From LMUY01 sp965276785 (GTDB lineage: Bacteria; Pseudomonadota; Alphaproteobacteria; Acetobacterales; Acetobacteraceae): 64,000 nt of DNA. The notes beneath the pieces are model-generated. The model worked only from the letters and a program-made list of their open reading frames with translations, did no database searches and had not been told where the DNA came from. Both the position numbers and the translations under genes were made by a program. Below are positions 26,013 to 34,899 of this stretch, one piece after another (the first letter of the stretch is position 1; each line of letters begins with the position of its first letter). The DNA lies in the NCBI GenBank assembly GCA_965276785.1, contig OZ255629.1:3162001-3226000 (forward strand). Direction: 5' to 3'.

Positions 26013-26918
26013 ATGAGCTTCGATGGGCGACTTCTGAGCGGAATCGGCGTCATGGCGGCCGTCGTGGAAGCCGGTGCCTTCTCGCGCGCCGGCGAGACGC
26101 TCGGGCTGTCGCAATCCGGGGTGAGCCGGGCGGTAGCGCGGCTGGAAGACCGCGTGGGCATCCGGCTGTTCCATCGCACTGCGCGAGCCGTCAGCCTGAC
26201 CGACGAGGGGCGGCGGTTCTTTGAGGAGGTTCGCCCGCTCATGGCGGGTATCGAGGATGCCGCAACCGAGGCGGCGGGTGCCGATGCCGCCGTGCGCGGC
26301 CGTCTGCGCATCAACGCAGATACGGCATTCGGTCAGTTCATCCTGGCGCCAAACCTTCCGAAGCTTCTAACGATCCACCCCTGGCTCGAGATCGAACTCG
26401 CCATCCGCAGTCGTCTCGGCGATCTCGTTGCCGACGGATTTGATTTGGCCATCCGGTTCGGCGAGCCGGAAGCGTCCTCGCTCGTAGCGCGCAGAATTTT
26501 TGCAACCCGCGTCCTCACCTGCGCCGCACCCAGCTATATCGAGCGCCATGGGACACCGTTGCAGCCGTCCGACCTGGCCGAAGGCGCGCACGAGTGCATC
26601 CAGTTCCGTAACCCGGTAACTCACCAGCATTTCAGGTGGCAACTCAAGGGACATGGGCGAACGGTCCCGGTCGTCACGCGCGGGCGGCTAACCGTCAACG
26701 ATGCCGGCGCACTGCTCGCTGCTTGCCTCGGCGGCCAGGGCGTCGCGCAGCCTCTGGAGATGCACGCACGCGAGCATTTGGCCACGGGAAGGCTCGTCCA
26801 ACTCCTGCCGGACTGGGCTGACGAGCGTTTTCCGCTGTTCGCCTACCTGCCTACCCGGAGATTGCTGTCCGCGAAGTTGCGAGCCTTTCTCGACTTCGCG
26901 CTGACGCTCGCTGACTAG
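26013..26918 (+). CDS. LysR-family transcriptional regulator
   Basis: A 301-residue LysR protein. The N-terminal winged HTH is LLSGIGVMAAVVEAGAFSRAGETLGLSQSGVSRAVARLEDRVGIRLFHRTARAVSLTDEG (about residues 8-67). The effector domain shows GRLRINADTAFGQFILAPNLPKLL and DGFDLAIRFGEP, common in the CrgA/DsdC-like subgroup next to SDRs and quinone reductases. It diverges from the SDR fragment, SLAC1-like and tautomerase genes, which are likely targets. GGAGG lies 13 bases before the ATG, a little far. Confidence 0.92.
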   Translation: MSFDGRLLSGIGVMAAVVEAGAFSRAGETLGLSQSGVSRAVARLEDRVGIRLFHRTARAVSLTDEGRRFFEEVRPLMAGIEDAATEAAGADAAVRGRLRINADTAFGQFILAPNLPKLLTIHPWLEIELAIRSRLGDLVADGFDLAIRFGEPEASSLVARRIFATRVLTCAAPSYIERHGTPLQPSDLAEGAHECIQFRNPVTHQHFRWQLKGHGRTVPVVTRGRLTVNDAGALLAACLGGQGVAQPLEMHAREHLATGRLVQLLPDWADERFPLFAYLPTRRLLSAKLRAFLDFALTLAD

Positions 26919-27068
26919 TGCAACGGTTCCGAGGTTCTGCACCTGTGGGGACGGTCGGCGTGGCTGCACTTCAAAGTTGGTCGCGCGGGCGACGAACTTT
27001 GGAGGCAGTACACTGGGAATACGCGCGCGATTTGCAGACCGCCAAGGTGTCCATGTCCATGTAGCCTC

Positions 27069-27821
27069 TCAGAGTTGAGTAATGCCGCCATCCGCAACGA
27101 GGTCGATGCCCGTGCTATAGCTGCTGTCATCGGAGGCGAGGAACAGGATGGCAGCCGCCATCTCCTCAGGCTGGCCGATGCGGCCGAGCGGCGTGATCTG
27201 CTTGAACATCGCGCGGAAGCCGTCCGCGTCTTCTTTCGTCGCGAACTGACCCTCAATGATCGGCGTCTCGATCAGCCCCGGGCTCAGGTTATTCACCCGG
27301 ATGCCGCGGCCCTTGAGGTCGGCCGCGAAACTCCTCGCGAAGGATCGGACGGCCGCCTTAGTGGCGGCATAGGTCACGTAGCCGGGCTCGCCCTTCATAT
27401 GCGCGCCGGAGGATACGAGGACGATTGCGCCGCCGTCGCGCATCAGCGGCAACGCTTTTTGGACGGAGAAGAAAGTCCCACGGGCGTTGATGCCGAACAT
27501 CTTATCGAAATGCTCCGGCGTGACGGCCGAGGGAGGCATGATTTCCGCGAGGCCGGCGTTGGCGACGAGGATGTCGAGCTGTCCCTTTTCGCTACGAACT
27601 TGGTCGTACAACCGGTCGAGGTCGGTGAGGTCGGCAATGTCGCCCTGGGCGACCGAGACGTTCCGTCCGATCGCGGCCTTGGCCCGGTCAAGCTCCGCCT
27701 GACGCCGGCCAGTGATGAAGACATAGGCACCTTCCTCGACGAACCGCTTCGCGGCCGCAAGCCCGATGCCGGTGCTGCCGCCGGTGATGAGGGCAATCTT
27801 ATCTATGAGTCTGTTGGCCAC
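27069..27821 (-). CDS. SDR-family oxidoreductase
   Basis: A 250-residue classical SDR. GTG 27821 starts VANRLIDKIALITGGSTGIG, the normal N-terminus; the longer frame to 28205 adds 128 residues that are antisense to the next SDR. TGGSTGIG binds NAD(P), ANAG lies near residues 87-90, and the catalytic SSG...YVTYAATKAAVRSFARSFA supplies Ser, Tyr and Lys. The C-terminus SYSTGIDLVADGG is typical. It follows a second SDR (27916-28668) in the same direction and both probably belong to the TetR regulon described at 28694. Confidence 0.87.
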   Translation of the reverse strand: MANRLIDKIALITGGSTGIGLAAAKRFVEEGAYVFITGRRQAELDRAKAAIGRNVSVAQGDIADLTDLDRLYDQVRSEKGQLDILVANAGLAEIMPPSAVTPEHFDKMFGINARGTFFSVQKALPLMRDGGAIVLVSSGAHMKGEPGYVTYAATKAAVRSFARSFAADLKGRGIRVNNLSPGLIETPIIEGQFATKEDADGFRAMFKQITPLGRIGQPEEMAAAILFLASDDSSYSTGIDLVADGGITQL

Positions 27822-27915
27822 GGTACCGAGCCTTTCATGGATTGAGAAAATTGGGATGCAGGCTTTGAAGTTTAGCTTCTCTGCCTGTCCAGGAGGCGGC
27901 GTTGGCTCCAAGCGA

Positions 27916-28668
27916 CTACATCCCGGCGCCGCCGGCGACGAACAGTGACTCGCCCGTGATCCAGCTCGCTTCGTCGGAGGCAAGAAACGCGACCGAGGCC
28001 GCGATATCCTCGGGCTGGCCGGGGCGTCCAAGCGGTGTATTGGCGACCGCATACGCCTCGAACTCACCCCCGACCATGCCGGCGGAATGCGTTCCTTCGG
28101 TAAGCACGAAGCCGGGATTGACGCCGTTGACGCGTATCTTCCTGGGCGCCAGTTCCTTCGCAAGCGACTTGGTGATCGAGTCGACCGCGCCTTTCGTGCC
28201 GACATAGATCGCGGCTTCAGGGGGTGCCATCGTGCTGACGACGGAGCTGATGTTGACGATGCTGCCGCCTGTCGCCGGGAACAGCGGCCCCGCCGCCTTC
28301 GTCACGAGCAGCAGGCCCAGCACGTTGGTGTCGAAGTGCCGGTGGTATTCCGAGACCGAGAGGCTTTCGATCGGCTTCGGGTCATAAACCCCGGCATTGT
28401 TGACAAGCACATCGACACGGCCGAACGCGCGGCGGACCTCCTCGAACATCCGGGCTACGTCGGTCTCGTTGGCCACGCTTGCGCCTATGGCGATCGCCTT
28501 GCCGCCGGCTTGCACGATGTCACCGACGAGCCGGTCCGCACCATCCTTGCTCGATGCGTAATTGACGACGACCGACGCGCCTTCTGCCGCGAGCCGTTTC
28601 GCGATACCCGCGCCGATGCCCTTCGAAGCACCAGTGATGACGGCGATCTTATCGGTAAACCTTGCCAT
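27916..28668 (-). CDS. SDR-family oxidoreductase, glucose 1-dehydrogenase-like
   Basis: A 250-residue SDR with every classical motif: TGASKGIGAGIAKRLAAEGASVVVNY at residues 12-37, NNAGVYDPKPIESL near 90, VNISSVVSTMAPPEAAIYVGTKGAVDSITKSLAKEL with Ser, Tyr and Lys, and SWITGESLFVAGG at the end. YVGTK replaces the usual YxASK but keeps the Tyr and Lys. Its start lies 26 bp from the palindromic operator at 28694-28711, matching one in front of the TetR gene at 28805-29533. It is probably repressed by that protein. Substrate unknown. Confidence 0.9.
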   Translation of the reverse strand: MARFTDKIAVITGASKGIGAGIAKRLAAEGASVVVNYASSKDGADRLVGDIVQAGGKAIAIGASVANETDVARMFEEVRRAFGRVDVLVNNAGVYDPKPIESLSVSEYHRHFDTNVLGLLLVTKAAGPLFPATGGSIVNISSVVSTMAPPEAAIYVGTKGAVDSITKSLAKELAPRKIRVNGVNPGFVLTEGTHSAGMVGGEFEAYAVANTPLGRPGQPEDIAASVAFLASDEASWITGESLFVAGGAGM

Positions 28669-28693
28669 GGCGGCATTCTCCTAACCCGATGAA

Positions 28694-28711
28694 TTGGAGA
28701 GATCGCTCCAA
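28694..28711. promoter_or_regulatory. Predicted TetR operator in front of SDR pair
   Basis: TTGGAGAGATCGCTCCAA, with arms TTGGAG and CTCCAA. It matches 14 of 18 positions with the palindrome at 29580-29597 in front of the TetR gene. It lies 26 bp upstream of the SDR start at 28668, where a repressor would block transcription. Confidence 0.68.
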
Positions 28712-28804
28712 TAATTCTGGAAATGGAGCGGCGCGGTCCTGCAATCAAGGAGACTTTGAAGCGACGACAACAATTATCGAGAGGTTGCGCTTGCCGGGGC
28801 GTAA

Positions 28805-29533
28805 TCAGCGCAGCTTGCTTTGCCGGAGAGATGCCGGTTCCGGGGCTTGGGCGCTCGTAAATGATGATCGCGCCCGTGACCTCGAGCGATTGGCTCGAGC
28901 GGGCTCACTCGGCGCCGTAGGCCACGCGCGCATAGCAACTTCGACGATCTCCAGAAGACGCTCGCGAGACGCCCCATCGCGTGCCTGGACCACCATCCCG
29001 CGCGACAAAGCGCTGTAAAACGCTGCCAGCGCTTCGACATTCGTATCCTTGGGCACATCACCTTCGTCGATGCCTCTGCGAATGCGGTCGGCCATGGCCG
29101 ACTGCGCGGCTCCCCGATACCCAGCCATCCTGTCCCGCAAAGCGGTGAGCGCCGGGGGGACGTGCGTACCGGCCAGCGAGATCATGCAGCCCGCGGGCAT
29201 GTCATCCAGGGTGGCCTCGCGCGCGGTCGCCTTCAGAAGCTGGTGAAAGGCAGTCTTCGCATCCGTGGCGGCCTCGAGTTCGCCAGCAAACCATTCGCCG
29301 GAATGCGCCATGAAAGCCTCCGTAGCTTCCTGGTACAGCCGCTGCTTACTGCCGAACGAGTTGTAAAAGCTGGACGGGCTGATACCCATGGCGGTGATGA
29401 GATCGTCGAACGACGTGCCTTCATAGCCGCGCTCCCAGAACAACGTCATCGCCTGATGCAGGGCCATCGGGCGATCGAACTTCTTGGGCCGGCCACGGGC
29501 GCGCTTTAGGCTCTCGTTTGCTTCTGTTGCCAT
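28805..29533 (-). CDS. TetR-family transcriptional regulator
   Basis: A 242-residue regulator. Its N-terminus has a basic lead (SLKRARGRPKKF) followed by the HTH (MALHQAMTLFWERGYEGTSFDDLITAMGISPSSFYNSFGSKQRLYQEATEAF), the pattern of TetR proteins linked to SDR and alkene reductase genes. ATG 29533 removes 74 residues of the longer frame that overlap its own operator. The C-terminus after about residue 205 is unusually rich in Ser and Arg and may be an extension by stop loss. It probably represses itself and the SDR pair through the matched palindromes at 29580 and 28694. Confidence 0.87.
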   Translation of the reverse strand: MATEANESLKRARGRPKKFDRPMALHQAMTLFWERGYEGTSFDDLITAMGISPSSFYNSFGSKQRLYQEATEAFMAHSGEWFAGELEAATDAKTAFHQLLKATAREATLDDMPAGCMISLAGTHVPPALTALRDRMAGYRGAAQSAMADRIRRGIDEGDVPKDTNVEALAAFYSALSRGMVVQARDGASRERLLEIVEVAMRAWPTAPSEPARANRSRSRARSSFTSAQAPEPASLRQSKLR

Positions 29534-29579
29534 CGCTCCAAACCTCACCGCATGCCGATACAGCGCCAGCGGTGAGATA

Positions 29580-29597
29580 TAGGAGCTGTCGCTCCAA
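29580..29597. promoter_or_regulatory. Predicted TetR auto-operator
   Basis: TAGGAGCTGTCGCTCCAA, with inner arms GGAGC and GCTCC. It lies 47 bp upstream of the TetR ATG at 29533 and agrees at 14 of 18 positions with the operator at 28694-28711, including the half-site TCGCTCCAA. Confidence 0.65.
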
Positions 29598-29844
29598 ATT
29601 AAAAGCAGATGGCATGTGGCAAAGCGCTCCGCCTTGATTGCATGAGCCGCGCCGGACAGGTACCCCGAAGCGCGCGGCTGGACCGAAATGCTGGCGCGCT
29701 TCGGCCAAACCCTGCACCGAGGGAAATGATCGTCGGTGCAGCTGATCGAGCGCACGATCTCGGCGCCCGCTCCGTGTCTGTTCGATGGTAGCGAATGGGT
29801 CGGAACCGGCGCGCTAACCGAGTTCGCCGAAACCTCGCTTTCTA

Positions 29845-32800
29845 TTACGGCTCAGCAATGGACTCTCCAGTCGAACTTGCTGCCAAGGCAAGCCGCGCCA
29901 AAGCGGGAAGCGACGCCGCGCCGGTCCTGTGCATGATTGAGGCCCGGTGGTTCTCGACGGTTCGCTGGCTGATGCCGAGATCGGCCGCAATGTTCTTGCT
30001 TGGATGACCAGCAAGGACCAAGCCCATAATTTCGCGCTGTCGTGGCGTCAGCCCGGCTATCTGAGCTACCGCCGAAGTGTGCCAAGCCGCGAGCTTGGCG
30101 GCGTCAAGCGACCGCTCCATTGCGCGGGCGACACTGGCCAGCAGGCTCGGCCGGTCGACTGGCTTTTCGATGAAGTCCGACGCACCCGCCTTCATCGCGC
30201 GGACAGCCATGGGCACGTCGCTCTGCCCGGTGATCACGATCGCTGGGACCGCATGCCCCGCCGCACGCAGCCGCTCCAGCAGATCGATGCCGCTCATGCC
30301 AGGCAGTTCCGCGTCGATCAGCAAGCAGGCTGCTTCAGCAGGCTGGAAAGCTGCGAGGAACGCCTCGCCACTCGGGAAGCCCGAGACGGCCCGGCCATCG
30401 CTCTCCAGCACCTCCATAATCGCGCCGCGGACGCCGTCGTCATCATCCACCACAAAAATCACCGGCGGCCCGCCTTGCGGGGGCGCCAGCACGCGCGCGA
30501 CCGCCGCTTGCAGCTCGGAAAAGCCGACCGGCTTGCTCAACACGGCACATCCCCCGAGGCTCACGGCGCGCAGCGTGGCGCTGGAGATGTCCCCCGTAAG
30601 GATGATCACCGGCAGCGCGCGGCCGGCTGCCGTCCGGATCTGCACGGCCAACTCCAGCCCGTTCGGCCCGTTGGGAAGGTTGTAGTCGGCCAGGATCAAG
30701 TCGGGCATGCTGATCGCTACGCAAGTCATGGCTTGCGGGCTGTCCATCGCCGTCGTGACCCGGTGACCCTGACTGCGAAGCACCTCCCCAAGCATCTCTG
30801 CCAAGTCGGAGTCGTCCTCAACAACCAGGATGCTGAGCCCGGCATCCCTCCCGACCACGTCTGGATGGATCGCGAAAGGACGTGCTGCTTGCGCCGGGTC
30901 AAGCCGCGGCAGCTCGATTGAGAAGCCGGAGCCGTGGCCGAAGCGGGATAACACCTTGATGGGGTGACCCAGCAAATCGCTGAGGCGCTTGACAATAGAC
31001 AGCCCCAGTCCGAGGCCGCGGCTTCGCTGCCGCGCCGCGTTTCCCACTTGGTAGTATTCGTCGAAGATCGCTCCGAGGTCCGCGGCCTGGATGCCAAGTC
31101 CGGTGTCCCAAACCTCGACGGTGAGGGCGCCAGCATGCCTGCGGCAACCGAGCAAGACGCGGCCTTGCGACGTGTATTTAATCGCGTTGGACAACAGGTT
31201 GCGGATCATCTGCTCCAACAGCTTGGGGTCGCTCCGCACCTGCTGGGTGCAGGGAACGACGCGAAGCTCGATCGCCTTCGCCTCCGCATGGTAGGTGAAC
31301 TCCCCGCGCAGCCGCTCCAACAGGGCATCGATGGGGAACATCGAGATGGCCGGCTGCACCGCACCTGCCTCGATCTCGTTGATGTCGAGCAGGGTGTCGA
31401 GCATGCCAGTCACCGTGCTCAGCGTAGTGTTCTGCCGGGCGACCAGGTGGCGCGCCTTCTCGCCGGTGACGGCCTCGGCCAGCAAGGCTTGTAGCAGGGC
31501 GAGCGTTTGCAGCGGCTGGCGCAGGTCGTGACTGGCGGCGGCCAGGAAACGCGATTTCGCGGCGTTGGCCGCTTCCGCCTCCAGTTTGGCGGCCTCCAAC
31601 GCCCGGCCGGCGGCCTTGCGCCCCGTGATGTCGGTGAAGGTGATCACCACGCCCTCAACCCGGCCACCGCCCGTGCGGTAGGGCAAAATGCGACGGCGGA
31701 ACCACACGCCGTCCGCCGCCTCGATCTCGCGTTCGAGCGGCTCCAGCCGATCCTGCACCGCCTGCACGTCGCCGGCCAGGGCGCCGTCGGGCGCCAATGC
31801 CGCGAAATCCGTCAGCTTGCGGCCCACGTCGCTCGCAATGATCGCGAACAGCGCCTTGATGGCGGGGGTGAAGAACCGGATCCTGCCGTCCAAGTCGAGG
31901 AACAGGGTAGCGACATTGGTGCTGTACAGCACATTCTGCAGGTCATCGGATGTCGTGCGCTGGCGCTCCAGCGTTTCCTGCAACTGGCTGTTGACCGCGG
32001 TCAGCTCCTCGTTAAGCGACTGCAGCTCCTCCTTCGAAGCGACCATCTCCTCGTTGGTGGATTGGTATTCCTCGTTGACCGACAGCGCCTCCTCGCTGGT
32101 CGCACGCTGCTCCTCGCCCGAGAGTTCCAGGTCCCGCACCGTCCCCTGCAGTTCCGCCCGGGTCGCGTCCAGTTCGCGTTCAAGCTCCACTACCCGCGAC
32201 GCCTGACCCGGCGGCAGCGGAACTCGATCGCCGCGTTCTGGCCGATCCGCGGCCAGAAAGCAGACCAGCAGCATTTGCTCACCGGCCTCTACAACAGGGT
32301 GCACAGCCAGGTTGAACGGCCGGCTGCCGTCGTCACCGACTATCAAGCCGCACTCCAGCACGCGTGCTTTGCCGTCGCGCGCCTTCTGCAACGCTTCGCG
32401 CAGCTTGCCGCGCAATCCCGGCCGCGCCATCGCCAGCAGGTCGTGGGTCGCGTGGCCCGGCGGCAGCCGGAGGTAGCGGTCGGTCGGCCCGAGCGAGAAC
32501 AGCACGGTGTTGGCCGTATTGATCAGGACGGAAGCGGGCGCGTAGGCCTCCATCACCAAGCGGCGGCCGAGTTCGGCCAAGGCGGCCGGTCGTACGGTCG
32601 CTGCCGGTGGGGAGGCCGGCCGCACCCGCCGCTCCTCGCCGGGCCTGACGAGCGCCGTGGCGGGGCGCGGCGCGGCCTGCCCAGGCTTGCTGAGCGCGGT
32701 ACGCACGATGCGCCGGTAGATGCGCTCCCCTTTCGCCACAGCCTCGAACCGGCCCTCGGTCGCGGCTGGACTTTCGGCCGAACCAAGCAGCAGCATTCCC

Positions 32801-34185
32801 CCGTCGCGCAGCGCGAAATGCAACGCCTCAATCACCCGCGCCTGGGCGTCCGGACGCAGGTAGATGAGCAGGTTGCGGCAGGACACCATGTCAAGGCGGG
32901 CAAACGGTGGATCGGCCAGGAGATCCTGCACCGTGAACACGATGGCGGCGCGCAGGTCCGAGTTGGCACGCCACCCGGCATTCTCGCGCTCAAAGAACCG
33001 CGCCAGGCGCTCCGGCGAGACGACTTCCTCGATCGTCGCAGGATAGGCGCCGTCACGCGCGGCGGCGATCGCCTCGACATCCGCGTCGGATGCAAACACC
33101 TGCAGCTTGATTGGGCGCCCTGCCGCCTCGATCTGCTCCAGGAGCAGCATGGCCAACGAGTAGGCTTCCTCGCCCGTGCTGCATCCGGCGACCCAGGCGC
33201 GCAATGGCTGTTCGGCCGGATGGGCTCTTACCAGGTCTGGGATGGTCGTCCGTTCCAGGGCGTCGAAAACCGCGCGGTCGCGGAAGAAGCTGGTGACGTG
33301 GATCAGCAGGTCGCCTGCTAGCGCGTCCAGTTCGGCGCGGTTGACGCTAAGCATGGCTTGGTAGCCGGCTATGTCGTCGGGTCCCAGCCTGGCCAACGCC
33401 ATGCGCCGGGCGATCCGGCGCCCCAGAGTGCCTGATTTATAGAGGGCGAAGTCATGGCCCGTCTCGACCCGCAGCAGCTCAAGAATGCCCGATACTCCTC
33501 CCGCATCCATCTCGAGAGAGTGCCCGGCGTCCGCCTCGCGATCCACCGGGTCTGCGGCGGCGATCCGATAGGCGGACAAAGCGCCTGGGATATCGGCGAG
33601 CGGCAGCACGAAGTCCGCCAAGCCGGTGTGGATCGCGCTGCGGGGCATGCCGTCATAGCCTGCCTCTGCCGGGTCCTGCACCGCGACGATGCCGCCATGC
33701 GCCTTGATGGAGCGCAGGCCGTCGGTGCCGTCCGTCCCGGTGCCGGACAGCACGATGCAGCCGGCCTGAACCCCATACTGCCGGGCCAACGAATAAAGCA
33801 GGAAGTCGAACGGCATGCGGGCGCCCTGGCGCACCGTCGGAGTGGTCAGGTGCAATACGCCTCCGCCCGCGGACAGGTAAGCCCCGGGCGGTATGACATA
33901 GAGGTTGCCGGGCGTGATCGGCGCGCCGTCCAAGGCCTCGGAAACAGTGAGCGCAGTATGCGGCGCCAACAGGGCCGCCATCATGCTTTGGCTGCTTGGG
34001 TCGAGGTGCTGCACGAGGATGAACGCCGTTGCGCTATCCGCCGGCCAGACCTCGATCAATCGGGTGACCGCTTCAAGCCCACCGGCGGAAGCGCCGATGC
34101 CGATGACGGCCAAGCCTGCTGGTCGCGGCAGGCCGTTCGTCGGTGAACGGGATGGATGGACTGCTTGGGACAGGACCTCAGACAA
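29845..34185 (-). CDS. CheB-CheR-PAS-histidine kinase-REC-REC-LuxR fusion sensor
   Basis: A 1446-residue single-chain signalling protein. Domains in order: CheB methylesterase (27-209; Ser33, His60, Asp152), CheR methyltransferase (234-494; GCSTGEEAYS and SCRNLLIYL), a PAS-like region (540-645), a Glu-rich coiled coil (660-750), a PAS domain (750-860), a HisKA domain with His886 (SHDLRQPLQTL), a HATPase (984-1094; N box RNLLSNAIKY), a receiver with Asp1167, a FixJ-type receiver with Asp1291, and a LuxR HTH (1374-1440, LTPRQREIMGLVLAGHPSKNIAADLG). TTG 34185 is preferred because GGAGGG lies 6 bases upstream; ATG 34230 has no such site. Sensor, phosphorelay and DNA-binding output are in one chain. 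It faces away from the stress island. Confidence 0.9.
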   Translation of the reverse strand: MSEVLSQAVHPSRSPTNGLPRPAGLAVIGIGASAGGLEAVTRLIEVWPADSATAFILVQHLDPSSQSMMAALLAPHTALTVSEALDGAPITPGNLYVIPPGAYLSAGGGVLHLTTPTVRQGARMPFDFLLYSLARQYGVQAGCIVLSGTGTDGTDGLRSIKAHGGIVAVQDPAEAGYDGMPRSAIHTGLADFVLPLADIPGALSAYRIAAADPVDREADAGHSLEMDAGGVSGILELLRVETGHDFALYKSGTLGRRIARRMALARLGPDDIAGYQAMLSVNRAELDALAGDLLIHVTSFFRDRAVFDALERTTIPDLVRAHPAEQPLRAWVAGCSTGEEAYSLAMLLLEQIEAAGRPIKLQVFASDADVEAIAAARDGAYPATIEEVVSPERLARFFERENAGWRANSDLRAAIVFTVQDLLADPPFARLDMVSCRNLLIYLRPDAQARVIEALHFALRDGGMLLLGSAESPAATEGRFEAVAKGERIYRRIVRTALSKPGQAAPRPATALVRPGEERRVRPASPPAATVRPAALAELGRRLVMEAYAPASVLINTANTVLFSLGPTDRYLRLPPGHATHDLLAMARPGLRGKLREALQKARDGKARVLECGLIVGDDGSRPFNLAVHPVVEAGEQMLLVCFLAADRPERGDRVPLPPGQASRVVELERELDATRAELQGTVRDLELSGEEQRATSEEALSVNEEYQSTNEEMVASKEELQSLNEELTAVNSQLQETLERQRTTSDDLQNVLYSTNVATLFLDLDGRIRFFTPAIKALFAIIASDVGRKLTDFAALAPDGALAGDVQAVQDRLEPLEREIEAADGVWFRRRILPYRTGGGRVEGVVITFTDITGRKAAGRALEAAKLEAEAANAAKSRFLAAASHDLRQPLQTLALLQALLAEAVTGEKARHLVARQNTTLSTVTGMLDTLLDINEIEAGAVQPAISMFPIDALLERLRGEFTYHAEAKAIELRVVPCTQQVRSDPKLLEQMIRNLLSNAIKYTSQGRVLLGCRRHAGALTVEVWDTGLGIQAADLGAIFDEYYQVGNAARQRSRGLGLGLSIVKRLSDLLGHPIKVLSRFGHGSGFSIELPRLDPAQAARPFAIHPDVVGRDAGLSILVVEDDSDLAEMLGEVLRSQGHRVTTAMDSPQAMTCVAISMPDLILADYNLPNGPNGLELAVQIRTAAGRALPVIILTGDISSATLRAVSLGGCAVLSKPVGFSELQAAVARVLAPPQGGPPVIFVVDDDDGVRGAIMEVLESDGRAVSGFPSGEAFLAAFQPAEAACLLIDAELPGMSGIDLLERLRAAGHAVPAIVITGQSDVPMAVRAMKAGASDFIEKPVDRPSLLASVARAMERSLDAAKLAAWHTSAVAQIAGLTPRQREIMGLVLAGHPSKNIAADLGISQRTVENHRASIMHRTGAASLPALARLALAASSTGESIAEP

Positions 34186-34274
34186 GCTGGCCCTCCGGTG
34201 CTGTTGAAGCTGCCGAGGCGAGGGTAGCATACCCTTCGGCGATTTGGCTGCTCCTGCTCGCGGCGATGCGCTCG

Positions 34275-34320
34275 TGAGTAGTTTCCGCCCCTGCCAGGGT
34301 CCGGCTGATCCCTTTATTAA
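34275..34320 (+). promoter_or_regulatory. Island promoter box, copy 1
   Basis: TGAGTAGTTTCCGC (34275-34288), then CCCTGCC, and a -10-like TATTAA at 34315-34320. The -10 begins 40 nt after the first base of the box, as in the other four copies. It lies 53 bp upstream of the small gene at 34328 and about 90 bp from the divergent kinase start, so it could serve the receiver operon and affect the kinase. Confidence 0.75.
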
Positions 34321-34327
34321 AGGTAGC

Positions 34328-34516
34328 ATGGCCCTACGACATGCCGATGAGCGCGCTTCACGCATCCAACCGGCGACTGCGTTCCGACTCGCCGACCCTT
34401 GGACGCAGCCGTCACGATTGAAGCCAAAGCCGCTGGATCGGCCACAGACCCTCCTGCAGGAAGAGATCAATGCCTGGGTCAACGAGGGCGGCCGGGGCGA
34501 TGATGAAGGGCCATGA
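34328..34516 (+). CDS. Small unknown protein, 62 residues, coupled to receiver gene
   Basis: ATG 34328 has AAAGG 4 bases upstream, and its stop overlaps the next ATG (ATGA at 34513-34516), so it is probably a real, translationally coupled gene. The protein is hydrophilic, starts MALRHADERASRI and ends PQTLLQEEINAWVNEGG, with a short helix-like C-terminal part. I do not recognise a family. It is the first gene downstream of promoter box copy 1 and may be a partner or regulator of the receiver that follows. Confidence 0.55.
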   Translation: MALRHADERASRIQPATAFRLADPWTQPSRLKPKPLDRPQTLLQEEINAWVNEGGRGDDEGP

Positions 34517-34899
34517 GGCGGCTCCGCATCTTGCTGGTCGAGGATGATGCCGTCATCAGCGCCCTTGTCGTCGACGTTCTTGCCGAGCTGGGACATAAGG
34601 TTTGCGGAACTGCCAGGACGGAGTTGGAGGCTATCGACGCAGCCGAGCGTCACGCGCCCGACCTCATGATCGTCGATGCCTACCTACAGGCGGGCAGCGG
34701 CGTATCGGCGATGGATGCGATACTCTTGCGCATCGCCATGCCCCACATCTTTATGACAGGAGGCTCGCGGCAAATCATCCCGCCGAAAGCCACCGTGCTC
34801 TACAAGCCGTTCGGCACGGTTCAACTGACGGCCGCGCTGCAGAGCGTTGCCGGGCAGATCGCGGCACTCAGGGGAGACCCCGCGCATGCCCAGCCGTGA
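34513..34899 (+). CDS. Stand-alone response-regulator receiver domain
   Basis: A 128-residue single receiver. LRILLVEDDAVISALVVDVLAELGH gives the acidic pocket, LMIVDAYLQAG the phosphoacceptor Asp (about residue 54), IFMTGGS the Thr, and VLYKPF the conserved Lys. No output domain follows. It could shuttle phosphate from the adjacent hybrid kinase, as single-domain regulators do in phosphorelays. It overlaps the small gene before it by 4 bp and the membrane protein gene after it by 14 bp, so the three form one tight unit under box copy 1. Confidence 0.9.
   Translation: MRRLRILLVEDDAVISALVVDVLAELGHKVCGTARTELEAIDAAERHAPDLMIVDAYLQAGSGVSAMDAILLRIAMPHIFMTGGSRQIIPPKATVLYKPFGTVQLTAALQSVAGQIAALRGDPAHAQP

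Noticed and set aside
31507..33321. 604-residue plus-strand frame
   Set aside because: Exactly antisense to the CheB-CheR-kinase gene; Arg/Gln/His-rich composition and no motif. High GC makes long shadow frames common.
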